From Taiwanofungus camphoratus (Eukaryota; Basidiomycota; Agaricomycetes; Polyporales; Taiwanofungaceae), in contig CP021229.1 in assembly GCA_003999685.1 (NCBI GenBank), positions 1 through 64,000 on the forward strand: 64,000 nucleotides of DNA. Reading direction: 5' to 3'. The position numbers and the translations under genes are program-made. Numbering within the stretch: position 1 is the first letter of the stretch; every line of letters begins with the position of its first letter. Under the pieces are notes generated by a model. The model saw nothing but the letters and a program-made list of their open reading frames with translations, searched no databases and was not told the origin of the DNA. This document shows positions 1 through 7,512 of the stretch, one piece after another.

Positions 1-79
1 AACCTAACCTAACCTAACCTAACCTAACCTAACCTAACCTAACCTAACCTAACCTAACCTAACCCTAACCTAACCCTAA
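1..79. repeat. Terminal telomere repeat, mainly CCTAA/TTAGG
   Basis: The window opens with about 12 perfect AACCT units, then two CCCTAA hexamers mixed with pentamers. The C-rich strand reads 5' to 3' from the left edge, as expected at a left chromosome end. Fungi usually have TTAGGG, so a mostly pentameric TTAGG tract is unusual. It runs directly into the middle of a Penelope-like ORF at about position 80. Confidence 0.95.
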
Positions 80-676
80 GATGCGAATGATGGCGTACTT
101 GTAATTAAGTCGCAATTTAACCCTTCATGGGATTCTTTCGATATTCATGAATTAATGACACGAGTTACCGGATCTTGGGTGGAGTCTTTGAGTTTCTTCA
201 AAAACTTCTTTTCGGCGAGTTGGGAAAACTCGGCCGCTCCGATTTTCGATTATTCGGCTGGGGGTTCGCGGGATGCGACCCTATCCGGCACAGTTCAGAC
301 CACGCTTGAGGAGTGGTGGGATCCCGCCCGAGTAGCCCAGCGCAAGCTGTCGCGCGAAACGGCGGCTGCTTCGGCAGCAGCAGATCGTGCCGCCGCTGAA
401 GCCCGGCGGTCTGATCAAATCTCTAACCTGGCGGCGGTCGTCCATGATAACCGCGCAGAAGAGGGCTGGGTATGGACTGGGCGGTACCTAAGGAAACCCA
501 CCGGATTTATTGAGGCGGAGAAGGTTGCAGACCTTTCCCAACTCGGATTCTTAGACAAGCGCTGGCTTGTGTCTCGAAAGCGGGAAACCAATTTCGCAGA
601 CTTAGCAAGTAAATGGCGCAGAAGTGTTATTAATGCCCAAAGTGCGGATGACGTACTTCTGGAAATGGATATATAA
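80..676 (+). mobile_element. 5'-truncated Penelope-like element A, fused to the telomere
   Basis: Only the last 198 or so codons of the family A reverse transcriptase ORF remain, in frame from position 80 to the stop at 674-676. The sequence matches 16101-16697, the end of A2 in the next block, including the A2-type codon GTT where A1 has GTC near 162. It is therefore the cut end of a third 16,021-bp block. Telomere repeats start directly at the break, with a G shared at the junction. A terminal deletion healed by telomere addition, or a 5'-truncated insertion, would both give this structure. Confidence 0.9.
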
Positions 677-866
677 ACTGTTAAGTCAGTTTGATTAGCA
701 TCGGTTACATCAGGTGTAACGTTATCTTAGTGTGTTGGTGTATTAGGGTTGTCTGTTCAAACCAGACCTAACCTAACCCTAACCTAACCTAACCTAACCT
801 AACCGAACCTAACCTAACCTAACCTAACCTAACCTAACGCTAATCCTAACCTAACCTAACCTAACC
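677..866 (+). other. 3' UTR of family A: terminal hairpin and CCTAA tract
   Basis: The 3' UTR ends in a hairpin (743-781): TTAGGGTT and GTCTG on the 5' arm, loop TTCAAAC, then CAGAC and telomere-complement CTAACCTAACC on the 3' arm. A CCTAA tract follows, carrying fixed variants (CCGAACC, CGCTAATCC) that recur in the other A copies. A second small hairpin GTTACA...TGTAAC lies near 702-718. Confidence 0.85.
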
Positions 867-1737
867 GCCGGACTTACCCAGTCCTGCGCTTAGGGTTGCC
901 TTAAAATAGATAGGCGCCTTACGTGTCACGTGATATGTTCGGCACTTAGTACGGACCGGCCCTTCACTGCGGCCCGGTGCGCGCCGTCCCCGCATGCTAG
1001 CGGAGCGCGCGTTAACTACTATGGTCCCCAGCGCCCCTCTGCTGTGTTAGTCCATGATCTGGTGATCTGTGGGTTGTAACATGCTAGAGCACGGTGCGGC
1101 AACTTGCTGGACGCGGTCCTATTGAGTATCCTTCCCCCGCCCCGCATGGCTCGGACAGGGTGCTCACGGGGATTCCCAGGTTTGTGCCATGACATGATGC
1201 TTCCTCAGTGGTCCACGCTGCCCTTAGTAGACGCCCGGAAAAGCGGCCCGGTCACATGATCGGTGCGGTACCGGCTAATTTGTTCCTATCTATACCCGGC
1301 TCGGATTAACCTCCGGCCCGGGCTTCCTATCTGTTATCTCGGATCTTGAGCCTAGGCTTGCGATCCGGATTCTAATCTTAATCAGATGACTCTGACATCT
1401 GATCAGTAATGGTGTCTAGGCGAATCTAGACAATGATGATTGCTCATCGCTGACTGATTAGGATAGGAGGGAGAGACGTGATTCGCTCCCACCTACAACC
1501 CTTTGCCCTGGTTCGGTCAAACTGACTTAGTCACCGGCCCCCTGGCCATGACTCAACCATAAGCGTGACTTTGGTTGAACTTGGTTATAAGCGACGCTAG
1601 TGCTCTGATGAGACTTAGTCGAAATTAGCCGTCCGATAGCGATATCGGGCTAATTAGTACTAGCTTCCTCTAAGCCTCCCCCCTGCCCTGCACTCGCAGC
1701 CCTTGTAGTGTTGATACATAGACCTCCTAACCTAACC
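867..1737 (+). repeat. pLTR of A1, upstream copy
   Basis: About 870 bp, bounded by CCTAACC on the left and CCTCCTAACCTAACC on the right. It is rich in inverted repeats: 1381-1403 (ATCAGATG/CATCTGAT), 1413-1432 (TGTCTAG/CTAGACA), 1469-1490 (GGGAG/CTCCC), 1553-1578 (TCAACCA/TGGTTGA). A hammerhead ribozyme follows. Several of these have a covarying partner in family B. Confidence 0.88.
1596..1664 (+). ncRNA. Hammerhead ribozyme, pLTR A1 upstream
   Basis: All core elements are present. Stem I pairs GCTAGTGCT with AGTACTAGC (one G-U). Core CTGATGA is followed by stem II GAC-TTA-GTC and GAAA. Stem III pairs ATTAGC with GCTAAT and extends as CCGATA-GCGA-TATCGG with a GNRA loop. Predicted cleavage is after position 1655 (AUU). 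Hammerheads in pLTRs are known for Penelope-like elements; here one would trim the RNA 5' end and separate tandem transcripts. Confidence 0.94.
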
Positions 1738-1920
1738 AGCCAACACCTCCAAACTGTCTCTCATACCGCATCTCGGTTTTCGACGGCGCTATCGTGTTCT
1801 GCCACCGACACCTCCGCCCGTCAACCCGATCCAGGAATACCGACTGCTCGCCCTCTGCTTCGCTCGGTGCCCAATCTCCTTTCATTTTCTCCCTCCTGAC
1901 GCACCTTGCGCTTGCTTACA

Positions 1921-4900
1921 ATGGCCAATCGCCTACCTCGTCCTGGATCCACCCGTTCGACTTCCGCAGGACCAGGTGGAGCATCACTTCGCGCCGCTAT
2001 TGCGCGGAACCTTGCTCCCCCCTCGTTGGCTTATGCCATGGGAGCGACGTCACTTGAGACTATTGCCGATGAGTTCCGCGCCGTCCTTTCAGCTGAAACA
2101 TTTGACACCGTATTATCAGTCGTGCCTCTCGTATACCGGGAGGTACTCCGCCCGGTTCTGGCTAGCATTGCGGAAGCAAAGGAACGCTGCGTTTCTTTGT
2201 CGAAGCAAGTGGGTGAGCTCGAGGCTCATCTTGCCAGCGGTTCCCTTCCGCCCCAGTTACAAGGCATGGGGGAACCCGTTTTCCAGTCTGCGAAAGCATG
2301 GCTGGAAACACACCCGGCGGAACCAGGGGCTCTTGCGGAGAAATTTAAAACGTTTCGCCGCGAAGCACTCGCTTTAGCCATTGCGCAGAAGCGTGCTGAG
2401 CTCTCGTTCTTCGAGGGCGCGCTGGACCCTACTACCATGTTGGGGAAGGCGCGCGACGTGGTCGACACTCAGTGGGCTGCGATCTCACAAGGATCGCGGG
2501 TCCCTAAGTGGAGAACCTCTCTTGACGGTAACGTCGAGATTGAGGGTTGGCAGAACGACCCCGTCCTTGAGTCGGAACACAAGCGATTCGTCGCTGTGCT
2601 CCCCCGCTTTTGCTTTCGTGTCGTGAACATTCGCGAATCACAGTTAGCTCATGCGGCGACTCGAGCCAGTGCGAAGAGTGCCCTTAAAGCAGTGGCGGAG
2701 GTGGAGATGAGCGACACCACCGAGAACCCCGCTGCTTTAAAGAAACTGATTGACGATGCGGTTGATCGTCGGTTGAAAGGTGAGGGCACCTCGAAGAACG
2801 TAAAACAACAGGTCAGTTTTGTACACGGTTCAGTACCTAAAGACTTACCTGGCGCCACCCTCTCTCGTATTCTAGAAGGGCAAAGGCAAGGCGCCAAATC
2901 GTTCGGCGCGCATGAGCACAGGAGGACGCCCTCCCAAAGCTCCGCAGCGCGCGGCAAAGCAGAAGCAGGCCGCTTCGTCGAAGAAAGCTTCGACGAAGAA
3001 GAACAAAGGGAAAGGGAAAGGGAGACCGAATTGATACGGTGTGTCCTTCGGTCGCGACTCCGCTTCTCGCAACCTTCCACTTACCCTGATTGCATACTTG
3101 ATCTTCCTACACCAGTCGGGGCACGCACCCTCCTTTACTTTGCACCGGCGGCTTTAGTCGAGGCACAGAGGTTCCGGACTTGGGTTCATGTTGGCGACGG
3201 TGTTAGTTTACCTGCGGACATCAGTATACATATTTCTTGCGGACTTAAGTACATGCTGTACGCTCGCCCGTCAGGCGAGTTAGTTCAAAACGCTTATGAT
3301 GACTTTTGTGAACGTGTACGATGGAGAGTACACTTTGCCTGTAAACAAAAGATCCTTGAGCGGCAAGGGATTAGTCAACCACCATATGATCCTGACTACG
3401 ACTTGAGATTAAAGCGCGATAGCAACGCGCCTCAAGCCAGCCAATATATCGAACTTGGTCTTAAACGCGGGCAAACATACGTCACTGAATTCATACGCAA
3501 TGTCGTACCCGGTTTGAAAGCCAGAAGTCGCCCTAATCGACTTGTGGACCTGGACAAAGTTCGCCTCTGGTTGGATGAGCATAACTACCTCATCCTCCAA
3601 ACGGATAAGAACCTCGGTGCTGCTGTAGTCACAAGGGAATGGTTCATTAATGGTTGCAACTTACTTCTATCGAATACGGCTGACTATCAGGAAATTAATC
3701 CTGGTCAGCGACAGATGTACTTAGAAAAGGTTACTAAGCGGGTTAAGGAGTTAAGCGATTGGGTCGAAGGGGCTATGCCTCACGATCAGACACTCCAGTT
3801 AGCCAAATACCTTCGGTCTAAATGTCCCGAGAGCGAGTTGGATGAGCCTAAGGTTCCCATCTTCTATGGTATCCCAAAAATCCATAAGACACCAGTGAAG
3901 ATGCGGCCTATTGTGCCCTGTCACTCATGCGCTCAAGGCCCCGCGGCTAAAGTAGTATCCAAGTTGTTGAAACCTATTATAGAGGCTGAGCCCTTTATTA
4001 TACATGGCAGCAAAGACCTTGCTGGTAAGTTAGCAACGGTTAAAACACTAAAATACAAAAAGTATTGGCTTGTGGCCGGCGACGTTGTCGCTTTCTACCC
4101 CAATGTACCCCTCAGAGAATGCGTAGGCATTGTATCTAAATTGTACATCAGTCATCCACTGGGTAGTCAATCCACGGACCACCCCGAATTTTACAACGCC
4201 TTGTTTATTCGGTGTATGCAATCGGCCAATTACGATCTAATAGTTGACTTCAACGGTCACACATTTCTTCAAAAGCGTGGATTAGCAATGGGTGTGGCGT
4301 GTTCGCCCGACCTTGCTAATCTATATGGATGCCATTTTGAAAATAAAGTCTGGCCTTCTGGGCAGGTTAGCCCACCCTTTCTTTATTATGGGCGGTACAT
4401 CGATGATGTATTTGCTATCGTTGAAGCAGGTAGTGCAGCTGAGGCACTTGAACTCTGCACCAGTCGTATTTCTTACACTGGCTGTACTATAACATGGGAA
4501 GTGTCGGAATGGGCAACGCCGTTCCTTGACATGCTTATTTATATTGACCCCGTAACCAACCGGGTGGAACATAAGCCGTATCGGAAGGCACTTAACCATC
4601 ATGAAAGAATACCATGGATATCTCACCATCCAAAGGACGTTAAAAAAGGCACGTTCATTGGAGAGATGAGCCGTTTAGCCACGCTAAGTTCTAAGTTGGA
4701 ACACTACTTAGATGCCCTTAAAGGGCTTGTCGATTTGTACATCGGCCGTGGTTATCCTCCTGCTCTGGTTATTGCATGGCTTGATTCACATAAAGCAGTA
4801 CGCTGGGCGAAACGTTTGGAAACTAAACAAACTTCGACCAAAGCGGCGGATGCGAATGATGGCGTACTTGTAATTAAGTCGCAATTTAACCCTTCATGGG

Positions 4901-5445
4901 ATTCTTTCGATATTCATGAATTAATGACACGAGTCACCGGATCTTGGGTGGAGTCTTTGAGTTTCTTCAAAAACTTCTTTTCGGCGAGTTGGGAAAACTC
5001 GGCCGCTCCGATTTTCGATTATTCGGCTGGGGGTTCGCGGGATGCGACCCTATCCGGCACAGTTCAGACCACGCTTGAGGAGTGGTGGGATCCCGCCCGA
5101 GTAGCCCAGCGCAAGCTGTCGCGCGAAACGGCGGCTGCTTCGGCAGCAGCAGATCGTGCCGCCGCTGAAGCCCGGCGGTCTGATCAAATCTCTAACCTGG
5201 CGGCGGTCGTCCATGATAACCGCGCAGAAGAGGGCTGGGTATGGACTGGGCGGTACCTAAGGAAACCCACCGGATTTATTGAGGCGGAGAAGGTTGCAGA
5301 CCTTTCCCAACTCGGATTCTTAGACAAGCGCTGGCTTGTGTCTCGAAAGCGGGAAACCAATTTCGCAGACTTAGCAAGTAAATGGCGCAGAAGTGTTATT
5401 AATGCCCAAAGTGCGGATGACGTACTTCTGGAAATGGATATATAA
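1921..5445 (+). CDS. Penelope-like reverse transcriptase, family A1 (1174 aa), endonuclease-less
   Basis: ATG at 1921 has a good context (ACAATGG); an in-frame TTG further upstream is not a likely eukaryotic start. RT motifs appear in Penelope order: TDKNLGAAVV (561-570), FYGIPKIHK (648-656), AGDVVAFYPNVPL with catalytic D721, RGLAMGVACSPDLANLYG (from 786) and RYIDDVFAIV (825-834) with D828 and D829. Then come TPFLDMLIYIDP, HKPYRKA and a GYPPALV thumb motif. The first 550 residues match no domain I recognise; they include a possible coiled coil (about 85-110) and a Glu/Arg-rich stretch. The last 200 residues lack GIY-YIG or another nuclease motif, as in Athena and Coprina elements. A conserved 64-nt intron-like segment lies inside the ORF (2812-2875). 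The ORF is intact. Confidence 0.93.
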   Translation: MANRLPRPGSTRSTSAGPGGASLRAAIARNLAPPSLAYAMGATSLETIADEFRAVLSAETFDTVLSVVPLVYREVLRPVLASIAEAKERCVSLSKQVGELEAHLASGSLPPQLQGMGEPVFQSAKAWLETHPAEPGALAEKFKTFRREALALAIAQKRAELSFFEGALDPTTMLGKARDVVDTQWAAISQGSRVPKWRTSLDGNVEIEGWQNDPVLESEHKRFVAVLPRFCFRVVNIRESQLAHAATRASAKSALKAVAEVEMSDTTENPAALKKLIDDAVDRRLKGEGTSKNVKQQVSFVHGSVPKDLPGATLSRILEGQRQGAKSFGAHEHRRTPSQSSAARGKAEAGRFVEESFDEEEQRERERETELIRCVLRSRLRFSQPSTYPDCILDLPTPVGARTLLYFAPAALVEAQRFRTWVHVGDGVSLPADISIHISCGLKYMLYARPSGELVQNAYDDFCERVRWRVHFACKQKILERQGISQPPYDPDYDLRLKRDSNAPQASQYIELGLKRGQTYVTEFIRNVVPGLKARSRPNRLVDLDKVRLWLDEHNYLILQTDKNLGAAVVTREWFINGCNLLLSNTADYQEINPGQRQMYLEKVTKRVKELSDWVEGAMPHDQTLQLAKYLRSKCPESELDEPKVPIFYGIPKIHKTPVKMRPIVPCHSCAQGPAAKVVSKLLKPIIEAEPFIIHGSKDLAGKLATVKTLKYKKYWLVAGDVVAFYPNVPLRECVGIVSKLYISHPLGSQSTDHPEFYNALFIRCMQSANYDLIVDFNGHTFLQKRGLAMGVACSPDLANLYGCHFENKVWPSGQVSPPFLYYGRYIDDVFAIVEAGSAAEALELCTSRISYTGCTITWEVSEWATPFLDMLIYIDPVTNRVEHKPYRKALNHHERIPWISHHPKDVKKGTFIGEMSRLATLSSKLEHYLDALKGLVDLYIGRGYPPALVIAWLDSHKAVRWAKRLETKQTSTKAADANDGVLVIKSQFNPSWDSFDIHELMTRVTGSWVESLSFFKNFFSASWENSAAPIFDYSAGGSRDATLSGTVQTTLEEWWDPARVAQRKLSRETAAASAAADRAAAEARRSDQISNLAAVVHDNRAEEGWVWTGRYLRKPTGFIEAEKVADLSQLGFLDKRWLVSRKRETNFADLASKWRRSVINAQSADDVLLEMDI
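2812..2875 (+). other. Putative retained intron (64 nt) inside the A1 ORF, opening a basic alternative tail
   Basis: Donor CAG|GTCAGT, acceptor TATTCTAG|AAG, candidate branch site CTTAC. The segment is open in the RT frame, so retention yields the 1174-aa protein. Removal (64 nt, not a multiple of 3) moves translation into another frame: 297 codons upstream plus a 52-codon Lys/Arg/Ala/Gly-rich tail (2876-3031) that stops at TGA 3032-3034, about 349 aa in all. The tail contains MSTGGRPPK. Family B keeps the same intron length, tail length and tail sequence. Splicing itself is inferred, not seen. Confidence 0.7.
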
Positions 5446-5635
5446 ACTGTTAAGTCAGTTTGATTAGCATCGGTTACATCAGGTGTAACGTTATCTTAGT
5501 GTGTTGGTGTATTAGGGTTGTCTGTTCAAACCAGACCTAACCTAACCCTAACCTAACCTAACCTAACCTAACCGAACCTAACCTAACCTAACCTAACCTA
5601 ACCTAACGCTAATCCTAACCTAACCTAACCTAACC
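5446..5635 (+). other. 3' UTR of A1: terminal hairpin and CCTAA tract
   Basis: Same layout as at 677-866. The hairpin lies at about 5512-5550, with TTAGGGTT on one arm and CCTAACC on the other around a GTCTG/CAGAC stem. The CCTAA tract keeps the CCGAACC and CGCTAATCC variants. Confidence 0.85.
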
Positions 5636-6505
5636 GCCGGACTTACCCAGTCCTGCGCTTAGGGTTGCCTTAAAATAGATAGGCGCCTTACGTGTCACGT
5701 GATATGTTCGGCACTTAGTACGGACCGGCCCTTCACTGCGGCCCGGTGCGCGCCGTCCCCGCATGCTAGCGGAGCGCGCGTTAACTACTATGGTCCCCAG
5801 CGCCCCTCTGCTGTGTTAGTCCATGATCTGGTGATCTGTGGGTTGTAACATGCTAGAGCACGGTGCGGCAACTTGCTGGACGCGGTCCTATTGAGTATCC
5901 TTCCCCCGCCCCGCATGGCTCGGACAGGGTGCTCACGGGGATTCCCAGGTTTGTGCCATGACATGATGCTTCCTCAGTGGTCCACGCTGCCCTTAGTAGA
6001 CGCCCGGAAAAGCGGCCCGGTCACATGATCGGTGCGGTACCGGCTAATTTGTTCCTATCTATACCCGGCTCGGATTAACCTCCGGCCCGGGCTTCCTATC
6101 TGTTATCTCGGATCTTGAGCCTAGGCTTGCGATCCGGATTCTAATCTTAATCAGATGACTCTGACATCTGATCAGTAATGGTGTCTAGGCGAATCTAGAC
6201 AATGATGATTGCTCATCGCTGACTGATTAGGATAGGAGGGAGAGACGTGATTCGCTCCCACCTACAACCCTTTGCCCTGGTTCGGTCAAACTGACTTAGT
6301 CACCGGCCCCCTGGCCATGACTCAACCATAAGCGTGACTTTGGTTGAACTTGGTTATAAGCGACGCTAGTGCTCTGATGAGACTTAGTCGAAATTAGCCG
6401 TCCGATAGCGATATCGGGCTAATTAGTACTAGCTTCCTCTAAGCCTCCCCCCTGCCCTGCACTCGCAGCCCTTGTAGTGTTGATACATAGACCTCCTAAC
6501 CTAAC
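5636..6505 (+). repeat. pLTR of A1, downstream copy
   Basis: Near-identical to 867-1737. It ends in CCTCCTAACCTAAC and abuts the family B pLTR with no other spacer, so B was the neighbour when A1 attached, or A1 attached to its end. Confidence 0.88.
6365..6433 (+). ncRNA. Hammerhead ribozyme, pLTR A1 downstream
   Basis: Same sequence and fold as 1596-1664. Cleavage here and in the upstream pLTR would release an RNA of about 4.77 kb spanning leader, ORF, 3' UTR and most of one pLTR. Confidence 0.93.
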
Positions 6506-7369
6506 TGAAGGCGCTACCGCACCTTCTCCATTTGGTAGTTTTGGGAAATAAGACGCTCGTCACGTGACTTGCCCGAAAGGGCCGGACATGTGATCAGCAT
6601 CCAGGCACGGACCGGTTGAGCCGCGAGGCTGGACTGGTCTGGGCACTACCTAGTTATGGTCACCAGCGCCCCTCTGCTGTGTTAGTCCATGATCCGGTGA
6701 TCTGTGAGGTGTAACATGCTATGGCACGGTGCGGCAACTTGCCGGACGCGGTCCTAGTGAATATCCCGCCCCCGCCCCGCATGGCTCGGTGAGGGTGTTC
6801 CTAGGGATCCTCAGGTTTGTGCCGTGACATGATGCTTCCTCAGTGGTCCACGCTGCCCTTATCTAGGCGCCCGGAAACCGGACCAGTCATGTGACTCGGT
6901 CGGCACCGGCCCGGATTGTTCTATTCCCACCCTTATCATCCTAACCGATGATAAAGGGATCTCTTATCTATGAGTCATATCAAATGACTCCTTATCTTTA
7001 CATCTGATTGTTATCTCTGATCAGGTGGCGGTATTGGTAAAGGCTAGGGCGTTCTAGCCTGCCTTTTGTCGGCCCGCTGATAAGAGATAAGAGAAATAGC
7101 TCTAATGTGATTGGAGCTCACCACTACCTCATGGCCTGGTTGGTCAAATAGAATCAGTCATCGGCCTCTGGCCGATGACTCAGGGTCAATCATCTGATGA
7201 CCCTGAACCATCGGTTAAAAGTACGACGAGAGTACTGATGAGCTCCTTAGCGAAACAAGTTGGTATCTGGCGACAGATACCTTTGTTTACTCTTGTCTTC
7301 CCTATTTCTCTCATCTCTTACTACGCTCGCCCGCCTATCGGCGGTCTCGCTCCACCTCCTAACCTAACC
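6506..7369 (+). repeat. pLTR of B, upstream copy
   Basis: 864 bp. Hairpins correspond in order to those of A but with different paired bases: 7041-7060 (AGGCTAG/CTAGCCT), 7098-7118 (AGCTC/GAGCT), a TCATCGGCC/GGCCGATGA stem near 7158-7178, and 7180-7206 (TCAGGGTCA/TGACCCTGA). Confidence 0.87.
7225..7297 (+). ncRNA. Hammerhead ribozyme, pLTR B upstream
   Basis: Stem I pairs GACGAGAGTA with TACTCTTGTC (10 bp, one G-U). Core CTGATGA, stem II GCT-CCTT-AGC, GAAA. Stem III pairs ACAAG with TTTGT and extends as GGTATCTG-GCGA-CAGATACC. Predicted cleavage is after 7287 (GUU). Every stem differs from family A while pairing is kept. Confidence 0.94.
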
Positions 7370-7512
7370 AACACCGCCGCCAAGCTGTCTCTCTACATCC
7401 GCCATCGCAAGCCCCTCACCTGGTGCACGACTGTCGGTATTTTCTGTGACGACTGCAATCGATTCTACAAGCCCAAGTCTGAGTCGATCTACTACCGTCC
7501 TCCGCCGTTCGC

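Larger units (their letters stand above)
867..6505 (+). mobile_element. Telomeric Penelope-like element A1 (Coprina type), full length, block copy 1
   Basis: Order: pLTR (867-1737), leader (1738-1920), RT ORF (1921-5445), 3' UTR and CCTAA tract (5446-5635), second pLTR (5636-6505). The two pLTRs share diagnostic variants absent from the A2 pLTRs (GGTACCGG and GGCTCGG), which points to one insertion unit with two pLTRs. No GIY-YIG endonuclease is encoded. Known telomeric Penelope-like elements of this kind extend the exposed G-rich overhang, so the 5' end faces the tip and the 3' end the centromere, as here. The element looks whole. Confidence 0.9.

Noticed and set aside
1906-1920. Upstream TTG starts for the A ORFs
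   Set aside because: They are non-ATG codons; the ATG 15 nt further on has a good context and matches all A copies.
2226-3080. Minus-strand ORFs inside the RT genes
   Set aside because: They recur only because the RT gene recurs, have no motifs and follow the codon pattern of the plus strand.
4700-5445. GIY-YIG endonuclease at the C-terminus of the RT ORF
   Set aside because: No GIY...YIG pair or the following catalytic Arg and Glu pattern is seen in the last 250 residues of either family.
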